Origin: Lachnospira sp900551945
GTDB lineage: Bacteria; Bacillota; Clostridia; Lachnospirales; Lachnospiraceae
NCBI GenBank assembly: GCA_048380335.1
Contig: DBFCCI010000036.1
Location: 62,001-126,000 of the forward strand
Reading direction: 5' to 3'
DNA length: 64,000 nt
The position numbers and the translations under genes are program-made. This document shows positions 24,971 to 34,326 of the stretch, piece after piece (the stretch's first letter is position 1; each line of letters starts with the position of its first letter). Below the pieces are notes generated by a model. The model did not search any database and had not been told where the DNA came from. It worked only from the letters and a program-made list of their open reading frames with translations.

Positions 24971-26158
24971 ATGAGTAATAGTGAACAAGGATACTATTGG
25001 TATTGGATATGTAATATAACAGGTGTTGGGATTTTAAAGATAAGAAAATTATTGAATATATTTAATACACCTGAAAATGTATATAAATGTAGTGAACAAG
25101 TGTTAAGGCAAACAGGAGTTTTAAAAGAAAAGGATATACAATTAATTATTGAAAGTAAAAAAGACAGTTCTATTTATCAAGAATTTATTAGACTTAAAGA
25201 TAAAAATATAAGTTTTATATCATACGAATCTAAAAAATACCCACAAAGATTAAAAAATATATATGATGCGCCAATAGGATTATTTTCAAAGGGAAATTTG
25301 ATAAAAAATAATAAACCAAGTATTGCTATTGTAGGTGCAAGAAAATGTACAGAATATGGAAGACAAGTAGCATATAGCTTTGGTAAAAGTTTCGCTAATA
25401 TGGGAATACAAGTAGTAAGTGGAATGGCAAATGGAATTGATACTGCGGCGCAAAAAGGTTGTATAGATGGCGGTGGGAGTACATATGCTGTATTGGGGTG
25501 TGGCGTAGATGTATGTTATCCAGCCAATAATATAGAATTATATAACAATATACAAGAAAAAGGTGGAATATTATCAGAGTATCCAGTAGGTGCAGTTCCA
25601 ATGGCGTGGCAGTTTCCGGTAAGAAACAGGATAATAAGTGGACTTGCTGATGTAGTAATAATAGTAGAAGCAGGAGAAAAAAGTGGTTCACTTATAACAG
25701 CAGATTTGGCACTTGAACAAAACAAAGATATTATGGTCGTTCCGGGAAGAATTGGAGATGTGTTAAGCATAGGTTGTAATAGACTTATAAAACAAGGAGC
25801 GCAAATGATAACACAGCCAGAAGATGTACTTGATAATTATTTAATTAAAAATTTACAAAATAAAATAATTTCTATGCAAAATGTGCATAAATCACCCGTA
25901 AAACAAGCAATGTCAGACAATAATAATCACACTTTAAATAATAAAAATGAAAAAAAACAACTTGCAAGCCAAAAAGATATGTTGTATAGTTGTTTCGATT
26001 TGTATCCCAAGAGCGTTGATACAATTCTAAAGGAAACAAGTCTTGATATTATGAAAGTTAATCAGCTTATAGCAGAGTTGTTGCTTGAGGGAGATATCAA
26101 GGAAGTTTCAAAAAATTGTTATGTAAGAGTAGATGTGGAGGATTTGTTTAATGGCTAA
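24971..26158 (+). CDS. dprA: DNA processing protein DprA
   Basis: DprA binds incoming single-stranded DNA and loads RecA during transformation. The 395-residue protein has an N-terminal SAM-like helical region, then the Rossmann domain with IVGARKCTEYGRQVA, SGMANGIDTAAQKG, AVLGCGVDVCYP and RNRIISGLADVVIIVEA, and a C-terminal winged-helix (DLY..SVDTILKETSL). The gene starts 3 nt after yifB and overlaps topA by 8 bp. Whether the organism is naturally competent cannot be judged. Confidence 0.95.
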   Translation: MSNSEQGYYWYWICNITGVGILKIRKLLNIFNTPENVYKCSEQVLRQTGVLKEKDIQLIIESKKDSSIYQEFIRLKDKNISFISYESKKYPQRLKNIYDAPIGLFSKGNLIKNNKPSIAIVGARKCTEYGRQVAYSFGKSFANMGIQVVSGMANGIDTAAQKGCIDGGGSTYAVLGCGVDVCYPANNIELYNNIQEKGGILSEYPVGAVPMAWQFPVRNRIISGLADVVIIVEAGEKSGSLITADLALEQNKDIMVVPGRIGDVLSIGCNRLIKQGAQMITQPEDVLDNYLIKNLQNKIISMQNVHKSPVKQAMSDNNNHTLNNKNEKKQLASQKDMLYSCFDLYPKSVDTILKETSLDIMKVNQLIAELLLEGDIKEVSKNCYVRVDVEDLFNG

Positions 26159-28214
26159 GTATCTTGTTATTGTTGAATCGCCTGCCAAGGTTAAAACAAT
26201 TAAAAAGTTTTTGGGAAGTAATTATGAGGTTATGGCTTCACAGGGACACATTAGAGATTTGCCAAAGAGCCAGATGGGTGTTGATATAGAGCATGATTTT
26301 GAACCGAAGTATATTACTATAAGGGGAAAAGGAGATATATTGGCAGCATTAAGAAAGGAAGTTAAAAAGGCAGATAAAGTATATCTTGCAACTGACCCTG
26401 ATAGAGAGGGAGAAGCAATTTCATGGCACCTTGCAAAGGCATTAAAATTAGAAGATAAAGATGTATATAGAATTACATTTAATGAAATTACTAAAAATGC
26501 AGTTAAAGAATCAATTAAGCACCCAAGAAAGCTTGATATGAACCTTGTTGATGCACAACAGTCAAGACGAGTGCTTGATAGAATGGTAGGTTATAGTATA
26601 AGTCCTATTTTATGGGCTAAGATAAAAAGAGGACTTAGTGCAGGGAGAGTTCAATCGGTTGCATTAAGACTTATATGTGATAGAGAAGAAGAAATTAATT
26701 CATTTATACAGGAAGAATACTGGTCAATAGAAGCACAATTTGCAGTTAAGGGAGAGAGAAAGCCACTAACAGCAAAGTTTTATGGTGACAAAAATGGTAA
26801 GATAGATATTCACAATAAAAAAGAAGCTGATACAATTATTGAAGAAGTAAAGAAAAGCGAATATAACGTTGAAAGTATTAAGGTTGGAGAAAAGACTAAA
26901 AAAGTTCCACTTCCATTTACAACAAGTACATTACAGCAAGAGGCAGCAAAGCAGTTGAACTTTCCAACTCAAAAGACTATGCGTCTTGCACAGCAGTTAT
27001 ATGAAGGTATTGATATTGCAGGGCATGGAACAATTGGTATAATTACATATCTTAGAACAGACTCAACTAGAGTTGCAAAAGAAGCTCAGCTTGCGGCAGC
27101 AGATTATATAAAAGAAGTTTATGGTGAGGAGTATGTTAGTGAACATCACAAGTCAAAGGCAAAAGATGATAAGAAAATACAAGATGCACATGAGGCAATA
27201 AGACCAACAGATATAACATTGACACCATCTTCTATTAAGGAGTCACTTCCTAGAGATATGTTTAGATTATATCAGCTTGTATGGAAAAGATTTGTGGCAA
27301 GTCAGATGAGTAGTGCTGTATATGAAACAACTTCTGTTAAGATAGGTGCTGGTAAGTATAGATTTAATGTAAATGCTTCAAAACTTAAATTTGATGGTTT
27401 TATGTCAGTATATAAAGATGATACAGAAAAAGAAGTGACAAATACATTGGCAAAAGGCATTGATGAAAGTTCGGTATTAAGTCTTAAGGATATAAATGGT
27501 ATGCAGCACTTTACACAGCCACCAGCTCATTATACAGAGGCTTCTCTTGTTAAGACGTTAGAAGAATTAGGCATTGGTAGACCAAGTACTTATGCTCCAA
27601 CAATAACGACAATTATTGCAAGACATTATGTTGTAAAAGAAAATAAAAATCTCTATGTATCAGAATTAGGAGAGGCAGTTAATAATATGATGAAAAAGGC
27701 GTTTCCTGTTATTGTAGATGTTAATTTTACAGCAAATATGGAATCGTTACTTGATAGTGTGGGTGAGGGAAAAGTAAAATGGAAAGAAGTAATAAGAAAC
27801 TTTTATCCCGACTTAGAAGCTTCTGTAAAAGCAGCAGAAAAAGACCTTGAAAGTGTTAAGATAGAAGACGAAGTTACTGATGTTGTTTGTGAAAATTGTG
27901 GTAGAAACATGGTAATAAAATATGGACCACATGGAAAGTTTTTAGGTTGTCCAGGCTTTCCAGAATGTAGAAATACTAAGCCATATCTTGAAAAAATAGG
28001 AGTACCTTGTCCTAAGTGTGGTAAAGATGTTGTGCTTAAGAAAACTAAAAAAGGTAGAAGATATTTTGGTTGTGAAAATAATCCAGAATGTGATTTTATG
28101 AGTTGGCAAAAACCATCTTCAAAGAAATGCCCTGAATGTGGCGGCTATATGGTTGAAAAGGGAAATAAACTTGTATGTGCTAATGAAAATTGTGGTCATA
28201 TTGAAGTGATTTAA
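26151..28214 (+). CDS. topA: DNA topoisomerase I
   Basis: This type IA topoisomerase relaxes negative supercoils. The 687-residue protein has the TOPRIM domain (YLVIVESPAKVKTIKKFL, TDPDREGEAISW), the catalytic Tyr at about 300 (GIITYLRTDSTR) and three C-terminal C4 zinc ribbons. ATG 26151 is used, with TGGAGGA upstream, rather than ATG 26133, which has no site. It overlaps dprA and is followed by the codY promoter region. The topA-codY-fla order is similar to Bacillus. Confidence 0.96.
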   Translation: MAKYLVIVESPAKVKTIKKFLGSNYEVMASQGHIRDLPKSQMGVDIEHDFEPKYITIRGKGDILAALRKEVKKADKVYLATDPDREGEAISWHLAKALKLEDKDVYRITFNEITKNAVKESIKHPRKLDMNLVDAQQSRRVLDRMVGYSISPILWAKIKRGLSAGRVQSVALRLICDREEEINSFIQEEYWSIEAQFAVKGERKPLTAKFYGDKNGKIDIHNKKEADTIIEEVKKSEYNVESIKVGEKTKKVPLPFTTSTLQQEAAKQLNFPTQKTMRLAQQLYEGIDIAGHGTIGIITYLRTDSTRVAKEAQLAAADYIKEVYGEEYVSEHHKSKAKDDKKIQDAHEAIRPTDITLTPSSIKESLPRDMFRLYQLVWKRFVASQMSSAVYETTSVKIGAGKYRFNVNASKLKFDGFMSVYKDDTEKEVTNTLAKGIDESSVLSLKDINGMQHFTQPPAHYTEASLVKTLEELGIGRPSTYAPTITTIIARHYVVKENKNLYVSELGEAVNNMMKKAFPVIVDVNFTANMESLLDSVGEGKVKWKEVIRNFYPDLEASVKAAEKDLESVKIEDEVTDVVCENCGRNMVIKYGPHGKFLGCPGFPECRNTKPYLEKIGVPCPKCGKDVVLKKTKKGRRYFGCENNPECDFMSWQKPSSKKCPECGGYMVEKGNKLVCANENCGHIEVI

Positions 28215-28300
28215 AAAGAAGACAAAAACTAGGAATAGACAGTTAATTATTGTGTGATAATATTATTTATTAGAAATTGTTTTAAAATTAGTAACAAATG

Positions 28301-28329
28301 TTGAAAAAACTTTTGAAGTGTGTTAAAAT
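28301..28329 (+). promoter_or_regulatory. Putative sigma-A promoter for codY
   Basis: TTGAAA (28301-28306) and TAAAAT (28324-28329) lie 17 bp apart and about 170 nt before the codY start. The leader between them has no recognised structure. Confidence 0.5.
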
Positions 28330-28499
28330 TTCTAAAATGGTTTATGTGTTGTGTTTAATAATATATTCTTTGAGTTAAATTTTAGAAATGAAAAACTATG
28401 TGGGTTGTTTGATACTGTGCTTATGGGGTGTAATTTATGCAGTATTAATACAATTTACATTCTGATGATTTAAGCGCAAATGCTATAAGGAGGTACATG

Positions 28500-29273
28500 A
28501 TGAGCGTACAGTTACTTGATAAAACAAGAAAAATTAATAAATTATTACACAATAATAATTCACACAGAGTAGAGTTTAATGATATTTGTAATGTATTAAG
28601 CTCAATACTGGAATCGAATATTTTGGTAATAAGTAAAAAGGGGAAAGTGTTAGGAACAGGATATTATAATGACACAGAAGTTATCAATGAACTTATTTAT
28701 GACAAGGTTGGAGGGTTTGTTGATAAAATGCTCAATGAAAGATTGTTAAGTGTTCTTTCAACTAAGGAGAATGTCAATCTTTCAACATTAGGTTTTAATC
28801 CAGATATGGTTAAAAAGTTTCAAGCATTGTTAGCACCTATTGAAATTGGTGGAGAAAGACTTGGAACATTGTTTATGTATAAACAAGACGACAGTTATGA
28901 AATAGATGATATAATTCTTTGTGAATATGGAACAACAGTTGTAGGACTTGAGATGATGCGTTCAGTTAATGAAGAGAATGCTGAAGAAGTAAGAAAGCAA
29001 CAGATAGTTAAGTCAGCTATAAGTACATTATCTGCTTCTGAGTTAGAAGCAATTAAGCATATATTTGAAGTGCTTGATGGTGATGAAGGAATACTTGTTG
29101 CAAGTAAGATTGCTGACAGAGTAGGAATTACAAGGTCTGTTATTGTAAACGCATTAAGAAAGTTTGAAAGTGCTGGAGTTATAGAATCACGTTCATCAGG
29201 TATGAAAGGAACATATATTAAAGTTATTAATGATGTTGTATTTGATGAATTAAAGAAGCTTGAAGATAAGTAA
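28500..29273 (+). CDS. codY: GTP-sensing pleiotropic transcriptional regulator CodY
   Basis: CodY represses nutrient-uptake and stationary-phase genes when GTP and branched-chain amino acids are high. The ~257-residue protein has an N-terminal GAF domain, then a C-terminal winged helix (SASELEAIKHIFEVL...ASKIADRVGITRSVIVNALRKFESAGVIESRSSG) that matches the highly conserved CodY reader. ATG 28500 is favoured over ATG 28497 because of the AAGGAGG spacing. It lies immediately upstream of flgB, as in Bacillus, and a terminator separates the two. Confidence 0.96.
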   Translation: MSVQLLDKTRKINKLLHNNNSHRVEFNDICNVLSSILESNILVISKKGKVLGTGYYNDTEVINELIYDKVGGFVDKMLNERLLSVLSTKENVNLSTLGFNPDMVKKFQALLAPIEIGGERLGTLFMYKQDDSYEIDDIILCEYGTTVVGLEMMRSVNEENAEEVRKQQIVKSAISTLSASELEAIKHIFEVLDGDEGILVASKIADRVGITRSVIVNALRKFESAGVIESRSSGMKGTYIKVINDVVFDELKKLEDK

Positions 29274-29287
29274 TTAATGTGTGATTG

Positions 29288-29342
29288 GGGACTGATGCCT
29301 AGTGATAAAGTATCGCTTTTATAAGACATCAGTTCCTTTTTT
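29288..29342 (+). terminator. Rho-independent terminator after codY
   Basis: GGGACTGATG pairs with CATCAGTTCC and TTTTTT follows, with a secondary loop between. It separates codY from the fla cluster. Confidence 0.85.
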
Positions 29343-29386
29343 CGCTATTAAAATGTGAAAATTATGGATAAAAAAGTCAAAAACAC

Positions 29387-29414
29387 TTGTAATTTTTTAG
29401 CTATACTTTATAAT
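29387..29414 (+). promoter_or_regulatory. Main promoter of the fla/che cluster
   Basis: TTGTAA (29387-29392) and a perfect TATAAT (29409-29414), 16 bp apart, lie 57 bp before flgB. It resembles the sigma-A type. I found no sigma-28 (TAAA...GCCGATAA) match here. Confidence 0.65.
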
Positions 29415-29470
29415 ATAATGCAGGTCGATTTTGATTACGGATAAAAACGGTCAATTAAGGAGGATAATAT

Positions 29471-29863
29471 ATGAATTTGGGTGCGTTTGGTTATGTAAAC
29501 GTATTAAAGACAGCAGCAGATGCAAGTTGGTTGCGAGAAGAAGTATTGACAAATAATATTGCTAATGTTGATACACCTAACTATAAAAGACAAGATATTG
29601 ATTTTAGTACTTATCTTAATTCAGCAATTGAAGCTTCAGCTACACCAGCTTCAACTCTTACACAAAAGATTAATAACATTGATTATGATAATATATCTAC
29701 AAGAACTTATACAGATAATTCAACTCTTTCTTATAGGCTTGATGGTAATAATGTTGATTTATCAACAGAAAATGCTGAGTTAGCTTCAGAGCAACTTAAT
29801 TATACAGCACTTGTTGATAGTATTAATAATGAGTTTTCAAGGATGAAGGCAGTTATTAAATAA
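29471..29863 (+). CDS. flgB: Flagellar basal-body rod protein FlgB
   Basis: FlgB forms the proximal rod together with FlgC, FlgF and FlgG, connecting the MS ring to the distal rod. The 130-residue protein has the rod signature NNIANVDTPNYKRQDIDF near the N-terminus and the C-terminal helix typical of axial proteins. It is the first gene of the cluster, with the strong site AAGGAGG. No signal peptide is expected, because export uses the flagellar type III apparatus. Confidence 0.95.
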   Translation: MNLGAFGYVNVLKTAADASWLREEVLTNNIANVDTPNYKRQDIDFSTYLNSAIEASATPASTLTQKINNIDYDNISTRTYTDNSTLSYRLDGNNVDLSTENAELASEQLNYTALVDSINNEFSRMKAVIK

Positions 29864-29892
29864 TTCTTGGATGAATGAAAGGGGATTGTAAT

Positions 29893-30378
29893 ATGTCTAT
29901 GTTTACAGCATTTAATATTAGTGCTACTGGAATGACAGCACAGCAGTTAAGAACTGATGTTATCTCAGAAAATATCGCTAATGTTAATACAACAAGAACG
30001 GCAGATGGTACGCCATACGTTAGAAAAGCAGTAGTATTTACAGAAAAGACACTTACAACGGATACAGCAATTACAGGAGCAAGAAGTAATGGTTCTTCTT
30101 TTGCAAGTGTCCTTAAAAGTGCGTGTAATGGAAGATTAGGAGATGGTGTTAAGGTTTCATCAGTTTATGAAGATACATCAACAGATATGAATATGGTATA
30201 TGACCCATCACATCCTGATGCAGATGAGAATGGTTATGTAACATATCCTAATGTTAATGTGGTTCAGGAGATGACTGACCTTATTGACGCATCAAGGTCT
30301 TATGAGGCTAATGTTTCAGCTTTTAATGCAAGTAAATCAATGGCAACTAAGGGGTTGTCTATTGGACAGGCAACATAA
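29893..30378 (+). CDS. flgC: Flagellar basal-body rod protein FlgC
   Basis: The 161-residue protein has the axial-protein N-terminal motif (SATGMTAQQLRTDVISENIANVNTT) and the C-terminal VVQEMTDLIDASRSYEAN typical of FlgC. ATG 29893 is chosen because GAAAGGGG lies 7-10 nt upstream; the in-frame ATG at 29875 adds six residues without a site. It follows flgB by 29 nt. Confidence 0.95.
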   Translation: MSMFTAFNISATGMTAQQLRTDVISENIANVNTTRTADGTPYVRKAVVFTEKTLTTDTAITGARSNGSSFASVLKSACNGRLGDGVKVSSVYEDTSTDMNMVYDPSHPDADENGYVTYPNVNVVQEMTDLIDASRSYEANVSAFNASKSMATKGLSIGQAT

Positions 30379-30436
30379 AACTTTATAAAAATACAATAAT
30401 AGATATACATTTATGTATATAGAAATGAGGAAAGAT

Positions 30437-30769
30437 ATGGATTTAACATCAGCAGTTACTAATCTTGGTAGTGACTATGTATCTAAAGTGACACAGGCTA
30501 TGTATGATTCTGTATCAGATAGCAGTACTACATCTGAAACAGGTTCATTTGATACAATATACAAGTCAGTTGCAGGCTTACTTAATGATACTAATACTTA
30601 TGTGCAACAGGCTCAACAGGCAGAAGTTGATTATGCTTTAGGAAAGCTGACAAATGCTCATGAACTTGGAGTTTATCAGCAACAGGCTAATATTGCGTTA
30701 CAATATACTGTTGCAGTAAGAGATAAAGTACTTGAAGCATATAATCAGCTAATGAATATGTCAATTTAA
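30437..30769 (+). CDS. fliE: Flagellar hook-basal body complex protein FliE
   Basis: FliE joins the MS ring to the rod and is the first exported substrate. The 110-residue protein ends with QQANIALQYTVAVRDKVLEAYNQLMNM, the conserved FliE C-terminus. ATG 30437 has GAGGAAAG just upstream, whereas ATG 30413 lacks a site. The next gene is fliF, the standard order. Confidence 0.95.
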   Translation: MDLTSAVTNLGSDYVSKVTQAMYDSVSDSSTTSETGSFDTIYKSVAGLLNDTNTYVQQAQQAEVDYALGKLTNAHELGVYQQQANIALQYTVAVRDKVLEAYNQLMNMSI

Positions 30770-30790
30770 TTGATTGGAGTTACGAAATAA

Positions 30791-32407
30791 ATGGTCGAAA
30801 GATTGAAGCAATTTCCAAAAAAAATAGTTGAAATTTGGAAAAATTGGACAAGAAAACAAAAAACAATAGTTATTAGCTCGGCAGCAGTATTACTTATTGC
30901 AGTTATAATTCTGATAGTTGCGCTTAACCAGCCTAACTATCAAGTACTTACTACTTGTAGTGACTACAATGAAATGAGTCAGGTTACAAGTATATTGGAT
31001 AGTAATAATTATGCTTATCAAGTAGCAGATAATTCGTTAGTAGTAAAAGTAAAAAAAGCCGATTTGACGGCAGCTAAGATGGCAATAGCCGCAAGTGACA
31101 TTAAGTCAGATGGTTATACTTTTGAAGATGCTATGACAAGTAGCTTTTCTACAACAGAGTCAGATAAGACTAAGCAGTATGAACATTATCTTGAATATAA
31201 GTTTGCTGACGACTTAGAGTCTATGGACGGAATTAAGTCAGCTTCTGTTACAGTAGATATAGCAGATGATACTAATTCATTTTATACTAATACATCAGAA
31301 ACATCAGTTGCAGCAGTATTACAGCTTATAGATACACTTTCTGGAGATAGAGCAGAAAGTATAGCGAATTTCCTTGCTACAGCAGTTGGAAATAGCACAA
31401 CTAATTCAATTACAATTATTAGCTCAGATGGTTCAACTTTATTTTCAGGCACAAGTAATTCAGCTTCTGCTTCTGGAGTAAGTTACAACAGTCAGTTAAA
31501 GTACAAAGACCAGATTGAGTCAACAACAAAGTCTTCATTAAAGCAAGGTCTTTTAGCAACTGGTCTTTATGATGATGCTTATTTTACATTGAACTATGTA
31601 CTTAATTGGGATAGAGTTAATAAAATAGCAACAGAATATACACCAGCAGATGGTATGGATCAGGGACTTTTCTCAGAATCTTATGAGGAAACATCAACGG
31701 GTAGTAATAGCGCTAGTGGAACACCTGGAACGACTAGCAATAATACTAATGCTACCACTTATAATGTATCTAATGGTACATCAGAATCTACATATCAGGT
31801 TAAGAAATACTCATATCTTCCTAATGAACTTGTTACAACAACTAATACAGAGCCGGGTGCAATAGTATATGATACGTCAACACTTGCTGTAACATTTATT
31901 AAAAATAGAGTATATAACGAAGATGAATGTAAACAATTAGGATACCTTGACAATACCACATGGGAGGAGTTTAAAGCTCAGAATGCAGATTCTGTTGTGT
32001 TAAATGTAGATAATACATGGGTAGATTTGATATCTAATGGTACAGGAATTAACACAAATAATATTTCTGTTATGGCTTATGAAAGACATTATTTCCAAGA
32101 CTCAACAGCACCTGGAATTATGTCAACAGTAACATTCTGGGTTCAGATTGCACTTGCTGTAGCTATTTTAGGTTTATTAGTATTTGTAGTACTTAGAAGT
32201 GCAAGACCATTAACAGTAGAAGAAACAGAACCAGAGCTTTCAGTAGAAGAAATGCTTGCTACAACTAAGGAAAATCAGCCAGCAGTTGATGATATTGATA
32301 TTCAAGAAAAATCAGAAACTAGAAAGGCAATTGAAAAATTCGTGGAAGAAAATCCAGAAGCCGTTGCATTATTGCTTCGTAACTGGTTAAGCGAAGATTG
32401 GGATTAA
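30791..32407 (+). CDS. fliF: Flagellar MS-ring protein FliF
   Basis: FliF forms the MS ring in the cytoplasmic membrane and anchors the C ring. The 538-residue protein has a first membrane helix at about 24-46, two ring-building domains, a Ser/Asn/Thr-rich loop in the middle (about 300-335) and a second helix near 445-470, followed by a C-terminal tail whose end (ENPEAVALLLRNWL) is the FliG-binding helix. The frame is complete. GGAG lies 11 nt before the ATG. Confidence 0.96.
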   Translation: MVERLKQFPKKIVEIWKNWTRKQKTIVISSAAVLLIAVIILIVALNQPNYQVLTTCSDYNEMSQVTSILDSNNYAYQVADNSLVVKVKKADLTAAKMAIAASDIKSDGYTFEDAMTSSFSTTESDKTKQYEHYLEYKFADDLESMDGIKSASVTVDIADDTNSFYTNTSETSVAAVLQLIDTLSGDRAESIANFLATAVGNSTTNSITIISSDGSTLFSGTSNSASASGVSYNSQLKYKDQIESTTKSSLKQGLLATGLYDDAYFTLNYVLNWDRVNKIATEYTPADGMDQGLFSESYEETSTGSNSASGTPGTTSNNTNATTYNVSNGTSESTYQVKKYSYLPNELVTTTNTEPGAIVYDTSTLAVTFIKNRVYNEDECKQLGYLDNTTWEEFKAQNADSVVLNVDNTWVDLISNGTGINTNNISVMAYERHYFQDSTAPGIMSTVTFWVQIALAVAILGLLVFVVLRSARPLTVEETEPELSVEEMLATTKENQPAVDDIDIQEKSETRKAIEKFVEENPEAVALLLRNWLSEDWD

Positions 32408-32434
32408 TATTAAGATTGAAATGGAGTGAGAAAC

Positions 32435-33454
32435 ATGCCAAAGTCATCAGATGATAAAGGAATGGATGGAGTAAAAAAGGCGGCAGTATTATTAATTGCG
32501 TTAGGACCGGAGAAGTCAGCACAAGTTTTTAAACATCTAAAGGAAGAAGAAATAGAGCAGCTTACATTAGAGATTGCTAATACAAGTAGTGTATCACCAC
32601 AGACTAAAGAACAAGTATTAAATGAGTTCTATGAAGTGTGTCTTGCACAGCAGTATATTGCAGAAGGTGGTATTACTTATGCTAAACAGCTTCTTGAAAA
32701 AGCTCTCGGTGAAGAAAAGGCAAAAGATGTTATTGGAAAGCTTACAGCAAGTCTTCAGGTACGTCCTTTCGAGTTTATCAGAAAGACAGACCCAAGTCAG
32801 TTGCTTAACTTTATTCAAGATGAACATCCTCAGACAATTGCACTTATTTTATCATATCTTCCAGCTTCACAGGCTTCAACAGTAATATCTTCACTTCCAC
32901 CTGAAAAGCAGGCGGATGTTGCAAGAAGAATTGCACAGATGGATAGAACTTCACCTGATGTAATTAAGCAGGTCGAAAAGGTACTTGAACGTAAGTTGTC
33001 ATCTCTTGTTAATCAGGATTACACAATTGTCGGTGGTGTTGATGCTATCGTTGATATTCTTAATTCTGTTGACAGAGGTACTGAAAAGCATATTATGGAA
33101 ACTCTTGAAATTGAAGAGCCAGAACTTGCTGATGATATCCGTAAGAAGATGTTCGTATTTGAAGATATTCTTTCACTTGACGATAGAGCTATTCAGAGAG
33201 TTCTTAGAGATGTTGATAACTCTGACCTTGCACTTGCGCTTAAGGGTGCTAATGAAGATGTTCAAAATGTCATACTTAACAACCTTTCAAAGCGTCTTGC
33301 TGTTATGATTAAGGAAGATATGGAATTTATGGGTCCTGTTCGAATGAAAGACGTTGAAGAAGCACAGCAAAAGATTGTTAATATCATAAGAAAGCTTGAA
33401 GATTCTGCTGAAATTGTTATCGCTAGAGGTGGAGGTGACGAGATTATTGTCTAA
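32435..33454 (+). CDS. fliG: Flagellar motor switch protein FliG
   Basis: FliG couples the stator to the C ring and generates torque. The 339-residue protein has the N-terminal FliF-binding domain (KAAVLLIALGPEKSA), the middle EHPQTIALILSYL region and the C-terminal torque helix with the usual charged residues (FEDILSLDDRAIQRVLRDVD). ATG 32435 has TGGAGTGAG upstream; the in-frame GTG 32426 lies within that site. Its last codons contain the ribosome site and start of fliH. Confidence 0.96.
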   Translation: MPKSSDDKGMDGVKKAAVLLIALGPEKSAQVFKHLKEEEIEQLTLEIANTSSVSPQTKEQVLNEFYEVCLAQQYIAEGGITYAKQLLEKALGEEKAKDVIGKLTASLQVRPFEFIRKTDPSQLLNFIQDEHPQTIALILSYLPASQASTVISSLPPEKQADVARRIAQMDRTSPDVIKQVEKVLERKLSSLVNQDYTIVGGVDAIVDILNSVDRGTEKHIMETLEIEEPELADDIRKKMFVFEDILSLDDRAIQRVLRDVDNSDLALALKGANEDVQNVILNNLSKRLAVMIKEDMEFMGPVRMKDVEEAQQKIVNIIRKLEDSAEIVIARGGGDEIIV

Positions 33455-34298
33455 TATTTTAAAAAGAGGTAGTGCAGTCTATCAAGAAGAACGAATAATT
33501 GACTATAATCAAATTCTAAAAGAAAAGATAAAAAGCTTCACAGAACTTAGTGAGAAAAATAAAAAGAGAATGGGAGCAGATGGTTTTGTAAGTGGACTAG
33601 ATGTTCCTGTATTAGAGATTGATGACGATAATTTTGAAGGTCTTAGTGCAGAAGAGCTGTTGCAGGCAGCGACAGTTGAAAAAGAAACAGAAGAAGATAT
33701 TCTTAATAATGCAAGAAAAGAAGCTGCCGAGATAATTGATGATGCTAATAAAAAAGCAAAGGATATTGTAAAGCAGGCAAAAGAAGAAGCACAAGATGTA
33801 CTTAGAGAAGCACAGGAGAGTGGGTATAATGATGGTGTTATATCTGCTCAGAATGAATATCAGAATATGTCAATGCAATTAGAAAATGATTATGCCAATA
33901 AAAGTCAGCAATTAGAAAGTGAGTATCAAAAGCTAAGAGATGAATTAGAGCCAGACCTTGTTAATACATTAGTAGATGTATTTGCAAAAGTTACACATAC
34001 AATAGCAGAAGATAATAAAGAAGTAGTATTACATCTTATTAACAATGTTGTCAAGAATGTAGAAAATAGTCATGAATTTACAATAAGAGTATCTCCTGAA
34101 GATTATGAGTTTGTTATTAATAATCAAGGTAAGATATATTGTTCAATGTCTAATGAGGTTAATCTTGAAGTTATTCAAGATACATCACTTAAAAGTTCAG
34201 AATGTATAGTAGAAACAGACACAGGTGTATTTAACTGTAGTCTTGATATAGAGCTAAACAATCTTATCAAAGAAATTAAGCTTTTAAGTTGTATATAA
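33447..34298 (+). CDS. fliH: Flagellar export ATPase regulator FliH
   Basis: FliH binds the FliI ATPase and stalks it to the C ring. The 283-residue protein has an N-terminal variable region, an Ala/Glu-rich coiled coil (about 90-150: ARKEAAEIIDDANKKAKDIV...) and the C-terminal FliH domain (IRVSPEDYEFVI). The start TTG 33447 is chosen because GGAGGTGA lies 8 nt upstream within fliG, and it gives the family-typical N-terminus SNILKRGS. It overlaps the fliG stop by 8 bp. Confidence 0.9.
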   Translation: MSNILKRGSAVYQEERIIDYNQILKEKIKSFTELSEKNKKRMGADGFVSGLDVPVLEIDDDNFEGLSAEELLQAATVEKETEEDILNNARKEAAEIIDDANKKAKDIVKQAKEEAQDVLREAQESGYNDGVISAQNEYQNMSMQLENDYANKSQQLESEYQKLRDELEPDLVNTLVDVFAKVTHTIAEDNKEVVLHLINNVVKNVENSHEFTIRVSPEDYEFVINNQGKIYCSMSNEVNLEVIQDTSLKSSECIVETDTGVFNCSLDIELNNLIKEIKLLSCI

Positions 34299-34326
34299 CA
34301 TAGGCTTTAAGACAGGAGGAAGTATT

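Noticed and set aside
28301..28420. CodY binding box near the codY promoter
   Set aside because: The best 15-mers match AATTTTCWGAAAATT at only about 9-10 positions in very AT-rich DNA.
29350..29370. CodY box upstream of flgB
   Set aside because: The best match has about 5 mismatches, which is common by chance here.
29350..29470. Sigma-28 promoter before flgB
   Set aside because: No TAAA and GCCGATAA pair at about 15 bp spacing is visible.
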